Assembly (NCBI GenBank): GCA_009767595.1 | Contig: VSDK01011562.1 | Span: 202,006-266,005, forward strand | Length of the DNA stretch: 64,000 bases | Source of the DNA: Symbiodinium kawagutii | Taxonomy: Eukaryota > Sar > Dinophyceae > Suessiales > Symbiodiniaceae | Direction: 5' to 3' | In this document: in pieces, positions 34,501 through 47,700 of the stretch | How the letters are laid out: each line of letters starts with the position of its first letter | How positions within the stretch are numbered: position 1 is the stretch's first letter | Position numbers and translations under genes: made by a program | Notes under the pieces: model-generated | What the model was told of the DNA's origin: nothing | Database searches by the model: none | Seen by the model: only the letters and a program-made list of their open reading frames with translations

Positions 34501-37453
34501 GAAGAACTTCTGCCACAGACTTGCTTCCTGCCTTGAGACTGTTGAGGCACTTGGGAGGAATCTCTTCTTTAGTCCTCAAATCCAATGTCAACATGTGCCA
34601 GCGGTGTTTGCTTTAGCCGCTCAGGGCAATGTCAAAGAAAACTCATACAGGCACCCCTCTACAAACTCATACGAGCTCATGGAATAAACATGAATAAACT
34701 CACGAATTCTACAGAAACTCTGAAGAAATTTGAAGCTAACGGGGATCCTCTTGGGATGAACACAGAAAGTGTCGAAGCTCTGGGGTTCAGGCCCAGGGTT
34801 GCAAGGCCACACTTCTTTCATGGTGTCATTGCCTTGGCTCCAGGTTCTAATTCGATTGTGTGCTTAACACGTCAGCCCACCAACTGCTACATATTCCCAA
34901 GCTCAAAATGCTCAAAGTAGTATAAACTCTCACAATTTCCGACCAACAGACTGGTTGACACTGCAGGCTTCACAGCCTTCGCTCGTCTAAGAATTGCGGG
35001 CTGAGCTATTGATTCTGGATCTTTGAAATCCGAAGTTCTAACTTCGCTGATTCGTCACTTTCAACCGATGGAGTGCTGCTATGTGCTGTTGCTTTTGGAG
35101 TCACAGGTGAGCAAACTGGTGGACACATGTGGACATAGTGAATAAAGAATTATTCAATATTCACATCTACTCTGTGCTGGAAACAGATCCCTTCTTGCAC
35201 ATAACAACATTAACAACATTTACCAACCAATATGCCATTTCATCGCCAACCTTTCACGCGTTTGTTTCATCTGAATCTGATTTTGTGCAACGTAAAGAAT
35301 CACATCAAATCATCATCGATCATTCAAGGCACCGGTGCAGTCGGTCTTCCACTAGTCAGCTGACTTGACCAAAGTGATGCAATTAAAATGTGTTCACTGA
35401 AATGTATCCGTGGGAACACATGGCCACCGATTTGTTATTCCCTTTGTTCTCTATGACCATTGACACCCTTACACAAATTCATGAGGGAATGCTGCTAAAA
35501 TGAAAAAGAGACATTCATCATTCATCTGCTGCAAATACTCTACATCATGGTTGCTGGTGGACTTTGCCACGAGTGACCTGATGAGAACACACCTCTACAC
35601 TTGCCCACACTATATAAAATCACCAAGAGGGTATAGGAAGTCCATCTATGCCAATGTTCTATCATTAAAACTTTTCTGGACACATGGCTTGTGTCCATCG
35701 TCTGAAACTGAGCACTCAACATGGCTTCCCGGTGCCCTTGGCATTTCTGACCTGACCGCACGGTCGCTTGCCCTGGAAGAACAATAGCAAATGCATCAGT
35801 CAACAACTCCTAGTGCAATGGAAGAAACTCAACGCTTTGTTAACATTTATCAAACAAAAGGAAATATACGATAACTTCTAACTTTTACACATTTTGATAA
35901 TACCAGTATTGCTTCATGATTACATTCAAATGATCTAGCAACCTGCACAAGAAAATGGAAATGAAGATTGTGAAAGGCGCGGTGCTCCTTTGGTGTTCAG
36001 TGGTCACAACTTGCTGGTGGCACTCTTCTGGCATTCAAGCATCTTTTAGTGGCTGCAGCTATGGGCGCGCACGAGCCGCTTCCAGTAAATGACATGAAAG
36101 ATGCGAATTGCAACGATGGTGTCAAGCTTGAAAACCGTTCAGTTCCGCAAGTTGAAAGCAAACAGGTTTAGGACAGGCTAGATTCGCTAGATCTTTGCAT
36201 TCTACTTGAGAGGATACGGTCCAAGTCAGACTTCTTCGTTGCAGAATATAGCACTGGGCCACCAGGCGATGCGCTTAGAACGTTCCCTGATTCCAAAGCA
36301 CTCGCAGCTACAATCGGACCAAAGGCTCCAGGACCTTAGTGAATCGTCAAACTGCACGGGAAAAAAAACACTTTCAATACGGATATCAATGTCAGCAACT
36401 TCACGCGACTCTGAGGTATTTGAAACTCTGAGTTTTCCTAGCACTGTCAGCCTTGTTCCAAAGTGTTGCCCTATGCCCAACGGTCAAATTGCATTCAAAC
36501 ACAATGACATACAATGAAAGCAATAAGGAATGATACTGTACTGTAACAGTCTCATGCAGTCTCTTTCAATACCTGACCGGCCTGACGGTACAAACACAAG
36601 TCTTGCCAAAATGTTCTTGTTTCGAGGTGTCTTGTTCTATTTCATCACAATTCAACACAAGTGTGGCATTGCAGAATACCACATGAGACTCCATATTGCA
36701 TGATATACATCATTGCATCCTCAACCCTCAATCACAATGTTGTCACTTACATCATCTGGAGGCATGGGAAGAAAACACCGAGATCAAATGCAAGCAAACG
36801 AGGCTAAAATCAAACCGTGGGCAATTTTCACTGGTCATTTCAAAGCCTGTGGCTCCAATGCCAATAGACTACTCGTTGCCAAAAAACCAAGTGATCAAGA
36901 TATCATCTCAAAGAAAGTCAGCACTAGCAAAGCCCCATAGATACTAATTTCACGTCACATCAAAGAAGAATGGTTGTATCTTCGTGATCATATGTGATAT
37001 GACATGATATGACCATATATATCATATATTGTGGAAATAATACTGTAATTAACTTCAGCATAGGGATGTCCTTTGGGTCTCTGTGTCACCCTGCGAAAGC
37101 ATACAGTCCTGGTTGTCATCGCATTCCTGGGACGTGGCGTTTCAACATGAAGCTGCTTGGTCTTCACACGATCTCACGGGCTCAGGACATCCTCCCACGT
37201 ACTGCACTAAAACTCTTTCATCACTGAAGAAATCATTCTGCTTCCATTTACAATACTTAATAATCTTAATACAGTAAATGTATATTCACATAACCTAGTT
37301 ATTTGGGGATCAAAACTCGTAGGCTTGAGAACGCTTGGGCAATCCTTGCGCATATCTTGTGTGCTACCACATGGCAGTTCACCTGTTTATGTCCATGTTG
37401 TTGTGGTATCCATGTTTCTGCAAAAATTGTAGTAGTAGTAGCAGTAGTAGCAG

Positions 37454-37525
<72 letters not shown>

Positions 37526-40500
37526 TAGTAGTAGTAGTAGTAGGAGGAGTAGTAGTAGTAGTAGGAGGGGTAGGAGTAGGAGTAGGGGTAGGAGTAGGAG
37601 TAGGAGTAGTAGTAATAGGAGGGGTAGGAGTAGGAGTAGGAGTAGGAGTAGGAGTAGGAGTAGGAGTAGGAGTAGGAGTAGGAGTAGGAGTAGGAGTAGG
37701 AGTAGGAGTAGGAGTAGGAGTAGTAGTAGTAGTAGTAGTAGTAGTAGGAGTAGGAGTAGGAGGAGTAGGAGTAGGAGTAGGAGGAGAGTAGTAGTAGTAG
37801 TAGTAGTAGTAGTAGGAGTAGTAGGAGTAGTAGTAGTAGAAGTAGTGGTTGTAGTCTAAGCTTGTGGGCATCTTGGGTTTCCCTTGTGTCAATGTCTGTG
37901 AATTTATCAGCAGCTTCATCCGTCAAGAACTCTTCTAGGTCATCTCCATGAATCAACTTCAACGTCCCAAACTTAGGGCATTGACGATTTTATAAGATTC
38001 GGAACCGAAAAACAGTCCTCACCAAAACTGCTCCAAGGTGACTATCGTCCCGCTTTGAAGGTATACGCGAGTTTTCAATTCTTTCGGCTCTTTCAGAATC
38101 TACAGCGCTCCAGAGTTGTCCTGAAGATAGTCACAGAGCTGGTATTCATCTTCAAGTCCCAAAGCCTTAGTGAGAAATAGTGAGACCAAGAACATTCACA
38201 GGATATCCCGGAAAATATATCATGCATGATCACAGAGCGTGTCTGCATGGCTCCTCATGCCGTCAGAATTCTACTGCCTGGATCTGCGTGGATCTGCGTG
38301 GTAGTATCCAAGTCCCTTTGTATGGCAGCAGTGAATGTGGCAAACTGACAAGCGCACCATCAACCCACCATCTGTGAGCATACTGAAAAGAAAGGATACG
38401 CAAACTGACACACATACACACCCACACACAGACAGTGACATTAAACATACGCCTATCTAATGTGACTTTCTGAGTACCGATAATCTCCAACAATCTAAGC
38501 ATACTGAGGCACATGAGCAAACTTAAATGAAAACTTGAAATTCTCTTGAAACTCAAATGCAAACGTTCAATTCAAATCCGTCAGAAACCAGTTGCACACA
38601 GTTGCAGTGCTTACCCAGTCAGTGCTCGCTGTGAAGTCCCACTGGCGTGCCGCAGTGGTTCGGAAACTTTTGGGGATCTCGGTGACGTACCTGAAGTGCA
38701 GCTGACAAAGTGGGCCATTTCTCACAGAGGCCAAACATGGATTGAGAAAGATATGGAAGACCGACCAAGGTACACATAAAACATCATAAAATCAAAGTTG
38801 CATAAGATGGCATAACGGTGGCAGAACCGTGGCATCGTACTTGTGATCCAGAATGTTCCAGTAGTTCTTTCACTAGTTCAAAGATGCTGCTTTCAGCATT
38901 GCATTATGTCAGTCGATGTTGTGGGGCGGAGAAAAACAATCTCCCCCTCATCTCGTTGGGAACCAGTTGAAAGAGTAAACTGTGCTGCCTCTGCTGGGAA
39001 GGACATGCAAGGACTAGCTCGCCTCAACTTGCGCTATGCTGAGGCCATGCTGTGCTATGATACTATGGAAGACTGTGGACGTTTCAGAGAAGGCGATACA
39101 GTGGCCATTTGAAGATCTGGCGCACGCGAAACGCTGGACTGCAAGTCGAAGAACACCGGCCCCAAGGACTCCAGGGTCCCCACCTCAATTCACATCTTAA
39201 AGGTCAATGTATAATAGAGCCACAATCTATAAAAATGGATTATGACATACTATGATGTACTGTATATGTAGGATCGTCCGCAGTGCAGTACCTGCAATCT
39301 GAACCGCAAGCAATGTGGCAAGAGTAGGAATAGCATACGGAGTAGGAGGAAGAATGGGGAATAGTATCGAATAGTATGATATGGAATAACGTGAAACAAC
39401 CAAAACAATGGTGGTGTCACGCCATGAACCAAAAAAACCTGGAATCAGGACCATGACAATGACCAATCATCATGGTAAACCAACAAGTAACTAGCAAAAG
39501 TAATCGACAAACAAAGGCACATTCACTTGGGTCCGAAATGACAAGACCCTCTGCGGTAGTTCAAATCTTGCTGTCCATATGGAAATTAGGCATTCAGCAA
39601 TGTTCAGCGGTAAATGCAATAAGACTCACGCAGTGGTAGCCCAGATTCAGAGCAGTGCACCGCAAAATAGAAAAAGGACACCGATGCCACATCCTACAAA
39701 ATCAAAAAAGTCTCCTACCAGGGGCTACATAAAATACTATAATCTCATCGCTGTGGACCAGAATGAAACGAGGCAGCCACTGCCCATTGATGCACCTGGC
39801 ACGAAACATCTTGTGTGCCTGTCAGTGCCTGTTCTATCCATTGGAACTCTAAAACGCAGCAGTACCATTATGTGCCATGCAGTACCGACTGCCAGGGTTC
39901 AGCCAGGTTCAGCTATTCAAAGACGGGACTGATTTGAAAACTGATTCAAAATGCCAGCCACACGTGTCACAGGTCTGATTGTTGCAGAAGCCAACCTACG
40001 TGGCGGGATGTGGCGGATCTTTATCGAGATCAACCACGCTGACCAAAAGGCGGATCAATAATTACATGATATTACATGTCACATTCGACTTTGCAAACAA
40101 CGCAACACCCCCTCAAAAAGATTCGGAATGATGGAAAAATTGAGATGGAAAGAGCCAGAGTTTTGCAGCTCTGCACTATCCGACCACACAACAGACGGAA
40201 GCAGGGCTGAAAGAATGGCGGCCATATGGTCCCTGAATTACGAGCTTTGAACACACACTGAACAAGCAATCAAAACATACCTACCATCAACGTATACAAA
40301 TTTAGTCATGCTCTACATGTTAAGACAACCGAAATTGCTTCCACTGCAACTTCTGGAAGCTAAGGGGCCGGGTGATAGCAAAAATGAGACACCCTGTATA
40401 TATTGATGATGTGTTTCCAGGGTAAGGCACATCTCAGATTCACATCCTATGGCAAATGGTGCCCAACCCTGATGACTCCGTTCGCCTGACAGTGTGCTCT

Positions 40501-43500
40501 TTTTGCCCTCTGGCCAAGTTCTATCATACTTCAAAATCATGGTACAAGCATTTTTAGTCAAGTGAGAGAAAACATCTTGCACTCACATCTACTCACACCA
40601 ACTCCCAAAGCGTCCGGAAGCTCTGGCAGCACCTCTTCCCTTGCTTTGGGATCGCAAACTTTTCCACCATGGCGTGGTGCCTTGCTTGCAGAACATGTCA
40701 CAACCAGTCTGATATATCATGATATATCAATTGTCAATACATATTTATGTATAATACACTATATTCAAATATATGAATGTATATTGGAAAGAGACTCGCC
40801 GTGTCGGAACAAAACAACTCGAAGCTCGTTTTGAACCTTTGGAGTCTGCACGGAATGGGTATCTTATTTGCCCAAATCCAACCTCATGCCGAACCTGTGC
40901 TGTGACAACATCATCATTCTACAATCGCCTACAATCTATGCTCCAAACTTCTCATATCAAGTCTATTCATTGAGTGCTAAAACCGAAACTGTATTTATTG
41001 TGTTGAGCAGTTCACCAGCCTTCACAAATTTGGACTCTTTGATACTCACTACATTCAATGACTCTCAATTATCAAATCATAGCTATCAAAATGGATATGT
41101 ATGAGTACATATGTAGTATATGATCGTAGATATACAGATATTTACAGTTATTAGTTATCAAACTTTATTAGATTGGATCCAGTGAGTTGCGGTCAAGTCA
41201 CCGTCTTGACTTCACGGTGGCGCCGATGAACCCCAGATCCGCAGCTCTTTGTGCAACTGCTCCAGAAAGTCCAATCGCCCTGGCACAGCCACTTCTTTCG
41301 ATATGGACAAGCTCATACATCATCGCTTGAAACCTCTTCAAACTAATTATATATTCTCTGTCGGGCTTGTACTTTGCTTCTCATGATGTACCGTCGCTCA
41401 TGTGAGCTGGCACCGTCTGGCACCAAGACGAATGTCCAACACTGTTCGAATCTGGCCGATATCCAGCCACAAGCTTCCTTAATTGCTTTCTTACATCATG
41501 TATATCATCCCTGTGCCCGTGTGCTGTCGTCCTCCCCCACTCGGGCTACTGTAACGAAACTGGCAGTAGAAGCAAAAGTGTCATTATGTGTCATTGGAAT
41601 GTAAAGAATAAGGTAATGTGTTGAGAATGGCAAGAATGACACGCAGACCACCGGGCGCACCCATACACAATCTTCAGGTTCACAAACAGCGACTTGGCAA
41701 CTTCGGAGCTCTTTCAACGGCGCTTCGCCTGGCTCCCATTGTGTCCCCTCACCGGTGCAACATGTGCAACATGTGGAATGTCAGAAGCACGTTGACACAC
41801 CGATTTCACCTTGCCATGGCGAGGTCCAACCAAAGCTGAAGTCTAGTTCTGTCTACTTTGAGGGATGTGTTTGCTCCATCTGCTCAACCTGTCTACACAA
41901 CACATGCGTCTTGAGATTCGAGTCTAAAACTCCAATGTCACTTATACTTCAATATCGTCTGAGAATCCAGCAATTTCCTCCCTGCGTGACTTCTCTGGTT
42001 CGATCCATGACTCCAGGCCTAAGTGGACGCAAAAAAAACACCGAAGGCCCTACTTTACGAGGGCAACAGACTCACTTGCGTCTCGGATTTTGGTTCACTT
42101 GCGTCTCGGGTTCACTTGCGTCTATCAGGGTTCACTTGCGTCTCAGATTCTGGTTCACTTGCGTCTACCATTTCATTTCCACTTGCTCTTCCATTATCTT
42201 CATTCTCTAAATTTCCCGCCCCTGGTTTGAAACTCTCTGTCCAAATCTGGCCTCTGGCCTCTGCATGCACTACTGAACATATCAAATCTCCCACCCCCTC
42301 GGGCCTCTGCATGCACTACTGAACATATCAAATCTCCCACCCCCTCGGGCCTCTGCATGCACTACTGAACATATCAAATCTCCCACCCCCTCGGGCCTCT
42401 GCATGCACTACTGAACATATCAAATCTCCCACCCCCTCGGGCCTCTGCATGCACTACTGAACATATCAAATCTCCCACCCCCTCGGGCCTCTGCATGCAC
42501 TACTGAACATATCAAATCTCCCACCCCCTCGGGCCTCTGCATGCACTACTGAACATATCAAATCTCCCACCCCCTCGGGCCTCTGCATGCACTACTGAAC
42601 ATATCAAATCTCCCACCCCCTCGGGCCTCTGCATGCACCACTGAACATATCAAATCTCCCACCCCCTCTGGCATTTGCATGTATGGCTTAACATATCGAA
42701 TCCCCCACCCCCTCTTGCCTTTGCATGGACTACTGAACATATCAAATCTCCCACCCCCTCTCTGGCCTTTGCATGCGCTACTGAACACTCCGACCTCTGC
42801 ATGCACTACTGAACATAACAAATCTCCCACCCCCTCTGGCCTCTGCATGCATTACTGAACATACCAAATCTCCCACCCCCTCTGGCCTCTGCATGCACTA
42901 CTGAACATAACAAATCTCCCACCCCATCTGGCCTCTGCACGCACTACTAATCATATCAAATCTCCCACCCCCTCGGGCCTCTGCATCCATTGCTGAACAT
43001 CCCAAATCCCCCGCCCTCTCTGGCCTCTGCATGCAGTACTGAGCATATCAAATCTCCCACCCCCTCTGGCCTCTGCATGCATTACTGAACTTATCAAATC
43101 TCCCACCCCCTCTGGCCTCTGCATGCATCACTGAACGTACCAAATCTCCCACCCCGTCTCTGGCCTCTGCGCGCGCTACTGAACATAACAAATCTTCCAC
43201 CCCCTCGGGTCTCTGCATGCACTACCGATCATATCAAATCTCCCACCCCCTCGGGCCTCTGCATGACTGAACATAACAAATCTCAATCTCCCACCCCCTC
43301 TGGCCTCTGCACGCACTACTGAACGTATCAAATCTCCCACCCCCTCTGGCCTCTGCATGCACTACTGAACATATCAAATCTCCCCCGCTGGCCGCTGCAT
43401 GCATTACTGACCATATCAAATCTCCCACCCCCTCTGGCCTCTGCATGCACTACTGAACATAACAAATCTCCCACCCCCTCTGCCCTTTGCATGCATCACT

Positions 43501-44689
43501 GAACATATCAAATCTCCCACATGATTTTCCACTGGAAGCTGCACGCGGACATGTTCTAGTGGATCAATGGCGAGACATGGTTGATCCTGGTAAATGACTC
43601 AAAGCCCCATGGTTAACCTGGAGTTTCCAATAGTTCACAAGTATCCAACATGTTTGGAGACATAAGCGAACCATTTTGGGAGACATAAGCGAACATTTTT
43701 TTGGAGACATAAGCGAACCCCCGCCCCTTTACGAGTCGAAAACATGTTGTGAACCTTCGTCAACGTCCGAAGCCAAATGTCCACCTTTTAGTAAGTTCAT
43801 CTATGTTACTATGTTCATCTAACATCTAAAGTAAAAGTATAAGACACGTCGTTGTCGTCGTCGTCGTCGTTGTTTCTGATGTTTTGTTTTCGCCTCCGGG
43901 TCGAAAACCGTACCCACAAAATAGCTTTTTTTGGGCATCTTAAGGTTCATCCTTGTGTTTCGACCCGGAGGTCATGTTCATCCTCATGAAGTTGATGCTA
44001 CGGGGTGGATGGGGTTGGGGTGGGGTGGGACATGTTAACGTTCGCTTGCACTTGCCACGTGAAGTTGATGCTACGGGGTGGATGGGGTTGGGGTGGGGTG
44101 GGGCATGTTAACGTTCGCTTTGGTGTCCGCTTCGTGGCTACGAAACTATGGTTAAACGACAATTTGTGAAAAAAAGGCAAAAATGTTTAATGTGATTTTG
44201 ACGTCCTGATGTGCGTTTTGACCCATGAAAACCATGTCGTAATGCAAAACACAGCCCAATTTCTGTGGTTTCCTTCCAAAAAACCTCTCAAATAACTGCT
44301 TTTTACCAGGTCAGCCACAACTCGTTCATATGCAAAATCGCAATGACCACGGGTACGGTTTCCGACCCGGCGGGTTGTTTTTGTTGTTGTTGTTGTTGTT
44401 GTTGTTCTTGTTGCTGTTGCTGTTGTTGTTGTTGTTGCAGCAGCAGCAGCGAAAGCACTAGAAGCACTTGTAGCACGAGTAGCACTTGTAGTAGCAGAAA
44501 CGGTGGTAGCACTCGTAGTAGTTGTTGTCATAGTAGCATCACTAGTAGTACTATCAACCCAAACAACACCAGCACACTCCCAGCCACGTCCACTTGGCCC
44601 GTTTCACTAGCCAAGTGGATACTATTTCTTCGCCAAAAAGCAGCAGCAGCAAATAATGATAACAATAGCAGTAGCACTAGCAATAATAA

Positions 44690-44728
<39 letters not shown>

Positions 44729-47700
44729 TAGTAGTAGTAGTAGTAGTAGGAGCACTAGTAGCAGTAGTAACTACCAGTAGCAGTGTTTGTGGTTGTTAGG
44801 TAAATTCATTTGCTACTGATAGACAGTACAGTACCTGCGTTGTGCAGGCCTCGAAACCTCAGTGAGCAAATCACCAAACTATTTCGTCACTGTTTTCCCA
44901 GCCAGAAACCAACATAGGGCTCCCAGCCCACAACGATGTGAGCATGAGCTCCATTCGGTCCATTCAGTCATTTCGCATTTCCTGCACAAATCCATCACAA
45001 GTCATGAGATCCGTAAATTCCACGATTCTGAACGTCCAGAAAAACGGAAAGCAAACTTTTGCAGGAACATTGTTCACCCTGCCCTCCTCCAAGCCCTACG
45101 AACATTGGAAGCTTCATACTAGAAAATATAATCTCAAACATGATTTTGCACCAAAAACGTGTGTCGCACGTTGATGCACCGCAATACCTCTCAAACCATT
45201 GCACATGCCCTGAAAGCATCTGAAAGCCACAAAATGATATAAAATGTATATATAGTCATTTTGTGTACTACGAAGTCGGCAGAAGGGCAAGCGAGAGCAG
45301 CTGGCAAAATATGTGTAGGGCCAGCGGTCTTTCATCAAGGTTTATTTTCACCTGCTGACACATCTTGGTCCCAATCATAGGTCTTGATAGATCTTGAACA
45401 TAGAATTACCATGAACAGGGTAACACAATCATATCATCGCCATGATCATCAGTGTTTACTGGTGCTATCCCGATGGTAAACGGAAGCCTATCTACATCTG
45501 GAGGAGTTTGATGTCTTTAGAAGTCTACAGCGTTCTGTGAGGTAAAATGCGAAACATTTGCATGAACGAGGCTCTTTTAGTTTGCTTCTGACATGGACAT
45601 CTTCGAGAAGTTAAGCACAGCCAATCATAGCAACATAGTTCAGTATAGTTCGGTGGGAATGGCTCTAGCTGCGCCTGTTGTGACAATCTCGGCTGCCGCA
45701 GTAGGTTACCTCTGTCAGCGCCTCAATGCCAGTGACCTCAGCTGACGTCGACTAATCCCACACAAGACATCCAAAAGCAGGGAAATCAGTTCATGGTCCA
45801 GTGATGTGAAGTGAATTTCCCTTCCGTGCAGACCTCCCATCGTCTCAGGGTTGCGTCAAAATTCGGGTATGGATCGGCCCGCGGTGATCCATACGTATGG
45901 ATCGGTCTGGATCGCCTGCGTTTTGGTATGGAACAGGGGTATGGATCGCTTGTGGGTTCAGGGTATGGATCGGGGCTGTACATTTTGACTCGCAGCCTCA
46001 TCTATACCAGTGGGGAGGAGACACGCCCTCCGGCTTCTATGAATCATGCCTTTCAAACTTTCATATCGTATCGTGCCTTTTTTCCTGCTCACAGCTCTGT
46101 GACATGCAAAAGAATGCAAAAGGGCGCTTCAAACAGTTTCTTTCACTCCTGTGAACTGACATAGCCGTGGTGTCGAAACCATCTGGTCAAGTGGTTGTGC
46201 CCTTATGCATGCAGCTGACGAGCAAGAAATAGTGGGTCTGACACCTCAATATACAAGAGCATACACGAGCAAATAATGAGAACATAGTTTGAGGTCTTCT
46301 GCATCCAGACTGCCGCCTGTTTTCGCAGAAACGACAACCTTTCGCATCACCTATATATTGATAAACGACGCCAACTAAAAACCAATCGAGAACAACCAGG
46401 CTTCAAGAGTGCTGAAGTAGGGGCACCAAAGCTTCTCAGGAAAATACATGCCAGGAAGTAAATACAATCCTCGAAAACTGCCTTTATGCAACACGTCTGG
46501 CAACAAAACTGGAAGATTGAATGTGCCTAAACATGCCTATCAATGATAGTTCCTCCTGCTCGTCTCAGCTCATGGGAATCCGCACGTGGCATGTTTTCTT
46601 CATGTACTCCACAATTGATCTGTTGCGCACTTTGCTACCATCGCATTCACTGGAGCCTGGGTCCGAATGCGTGGAGAAGAGTGTTTTCTCACCCCTTGCT
46701 GCCTTTATCAGCTTTCCCTCAATTTTAAGAGCTTTGGATGGATCTTGGATCGCCATCAAGGAATCGAATACCAGGATCCATCAGGGGATACGAAGGATCG
46801 ATACTGATGCTATGCTACACCAGGATCAGAATCCCTACTTGTAATCTCGCAAACTATTCCAGGCACTGGAAACTGTGGAAGCAATAAATGTTGAATGCAC
46901 TGAGGATATGTTTGTCTTGCGCTCAATCATACACTTCTAAGTGAAGTCATGTCATACCCCACACTGGTAGAAAAGCAAATCTTAGCAACTCCAGAAGATC
47001 ATACATGGCCGGCACATGTGTCGTGAATCAAATTTGTATTTTGTGTCTTGCCATTCTCAAGAAGATCAAGAGTGCAAAGCACTTTCATAAGTTCCCAAGC
47101 ATTCGCCCCAATCGCTCCATGTGGTCAGCTTGCAAAGGCCAGGCCTCATACGCTGTTGGCAAGAAGGCAACTGAACATCTTTCGCACAAGAACGGCCATC
47201 AGTATCAAACATCTCATGTCTCTTACATGCTCCGGTGTCTACTGCCTGCCTGCCGAGGCCTATCACATGATATCTGATTATTTCGTTCCCAGCTCGCAAA
47301 GATTTGGGCTAAAACTATGTGTATTTCATCCATCGGCAGTCTCCAGTACCCCATTGTTGAACCAGATATTGCAGATTGAAGAAATGAAATGAAGATTAAA
47401 TAAAAAGAATGAAGATGAAGATTAATCAATCAATTGTAAATGAATCTCAAATTCATCTCCTCCAGGCGATTGCCACCAAGTTTTGGATGCAGATCAGACG
47501 GGCAGATGGACAGAGACCCATCTCTTGGAGCCCTGATTTGGAGCCAAGAGACTCGTCGCTGCCTCTGGGACAGCCTGCACAGCTGCGACCCTTATCCCGT
47601 ACCTTTTCTTCCCAAGATACTGCTCTAAGAATCTCTAAGACACCCGAGAAGCGTCTCCAAGTCGTTCTAAGATAGGCTTCTATACTTGAAAGATCTTGAA

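Larger units (their letters stand above)
36352..46607. other. Repeat-rich 10-kb stretch, large intron or intergenic
   Basis: Apart from one acidic coding-like exon at 37868-37972, only repeats are recognised (listed separately). Confidence 0.55.

Noticed and set aside
37299-37962. Several long open frames (up to 206 residues) over the trinucleotide tract
   Set aside because: Repeats without stops leave most frames open; the Thr/Pro, Val/Gly, Tyr/Ser and Ser/Arg runs are not evidence of a gene.
42112-43446. Repetitive proteins such as MQRPEGVGDLICSVVHAEA on the minus strand
   Set aside because: These are translations of the 46-bp minisatellite, whose length is not a multiple of three.
44265-44780. 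Cys/Ser-rich plus-strand frame and Leu/Gln minus-strand frames
   Set aside because: Products of TTG/TAG/CAG tracts.
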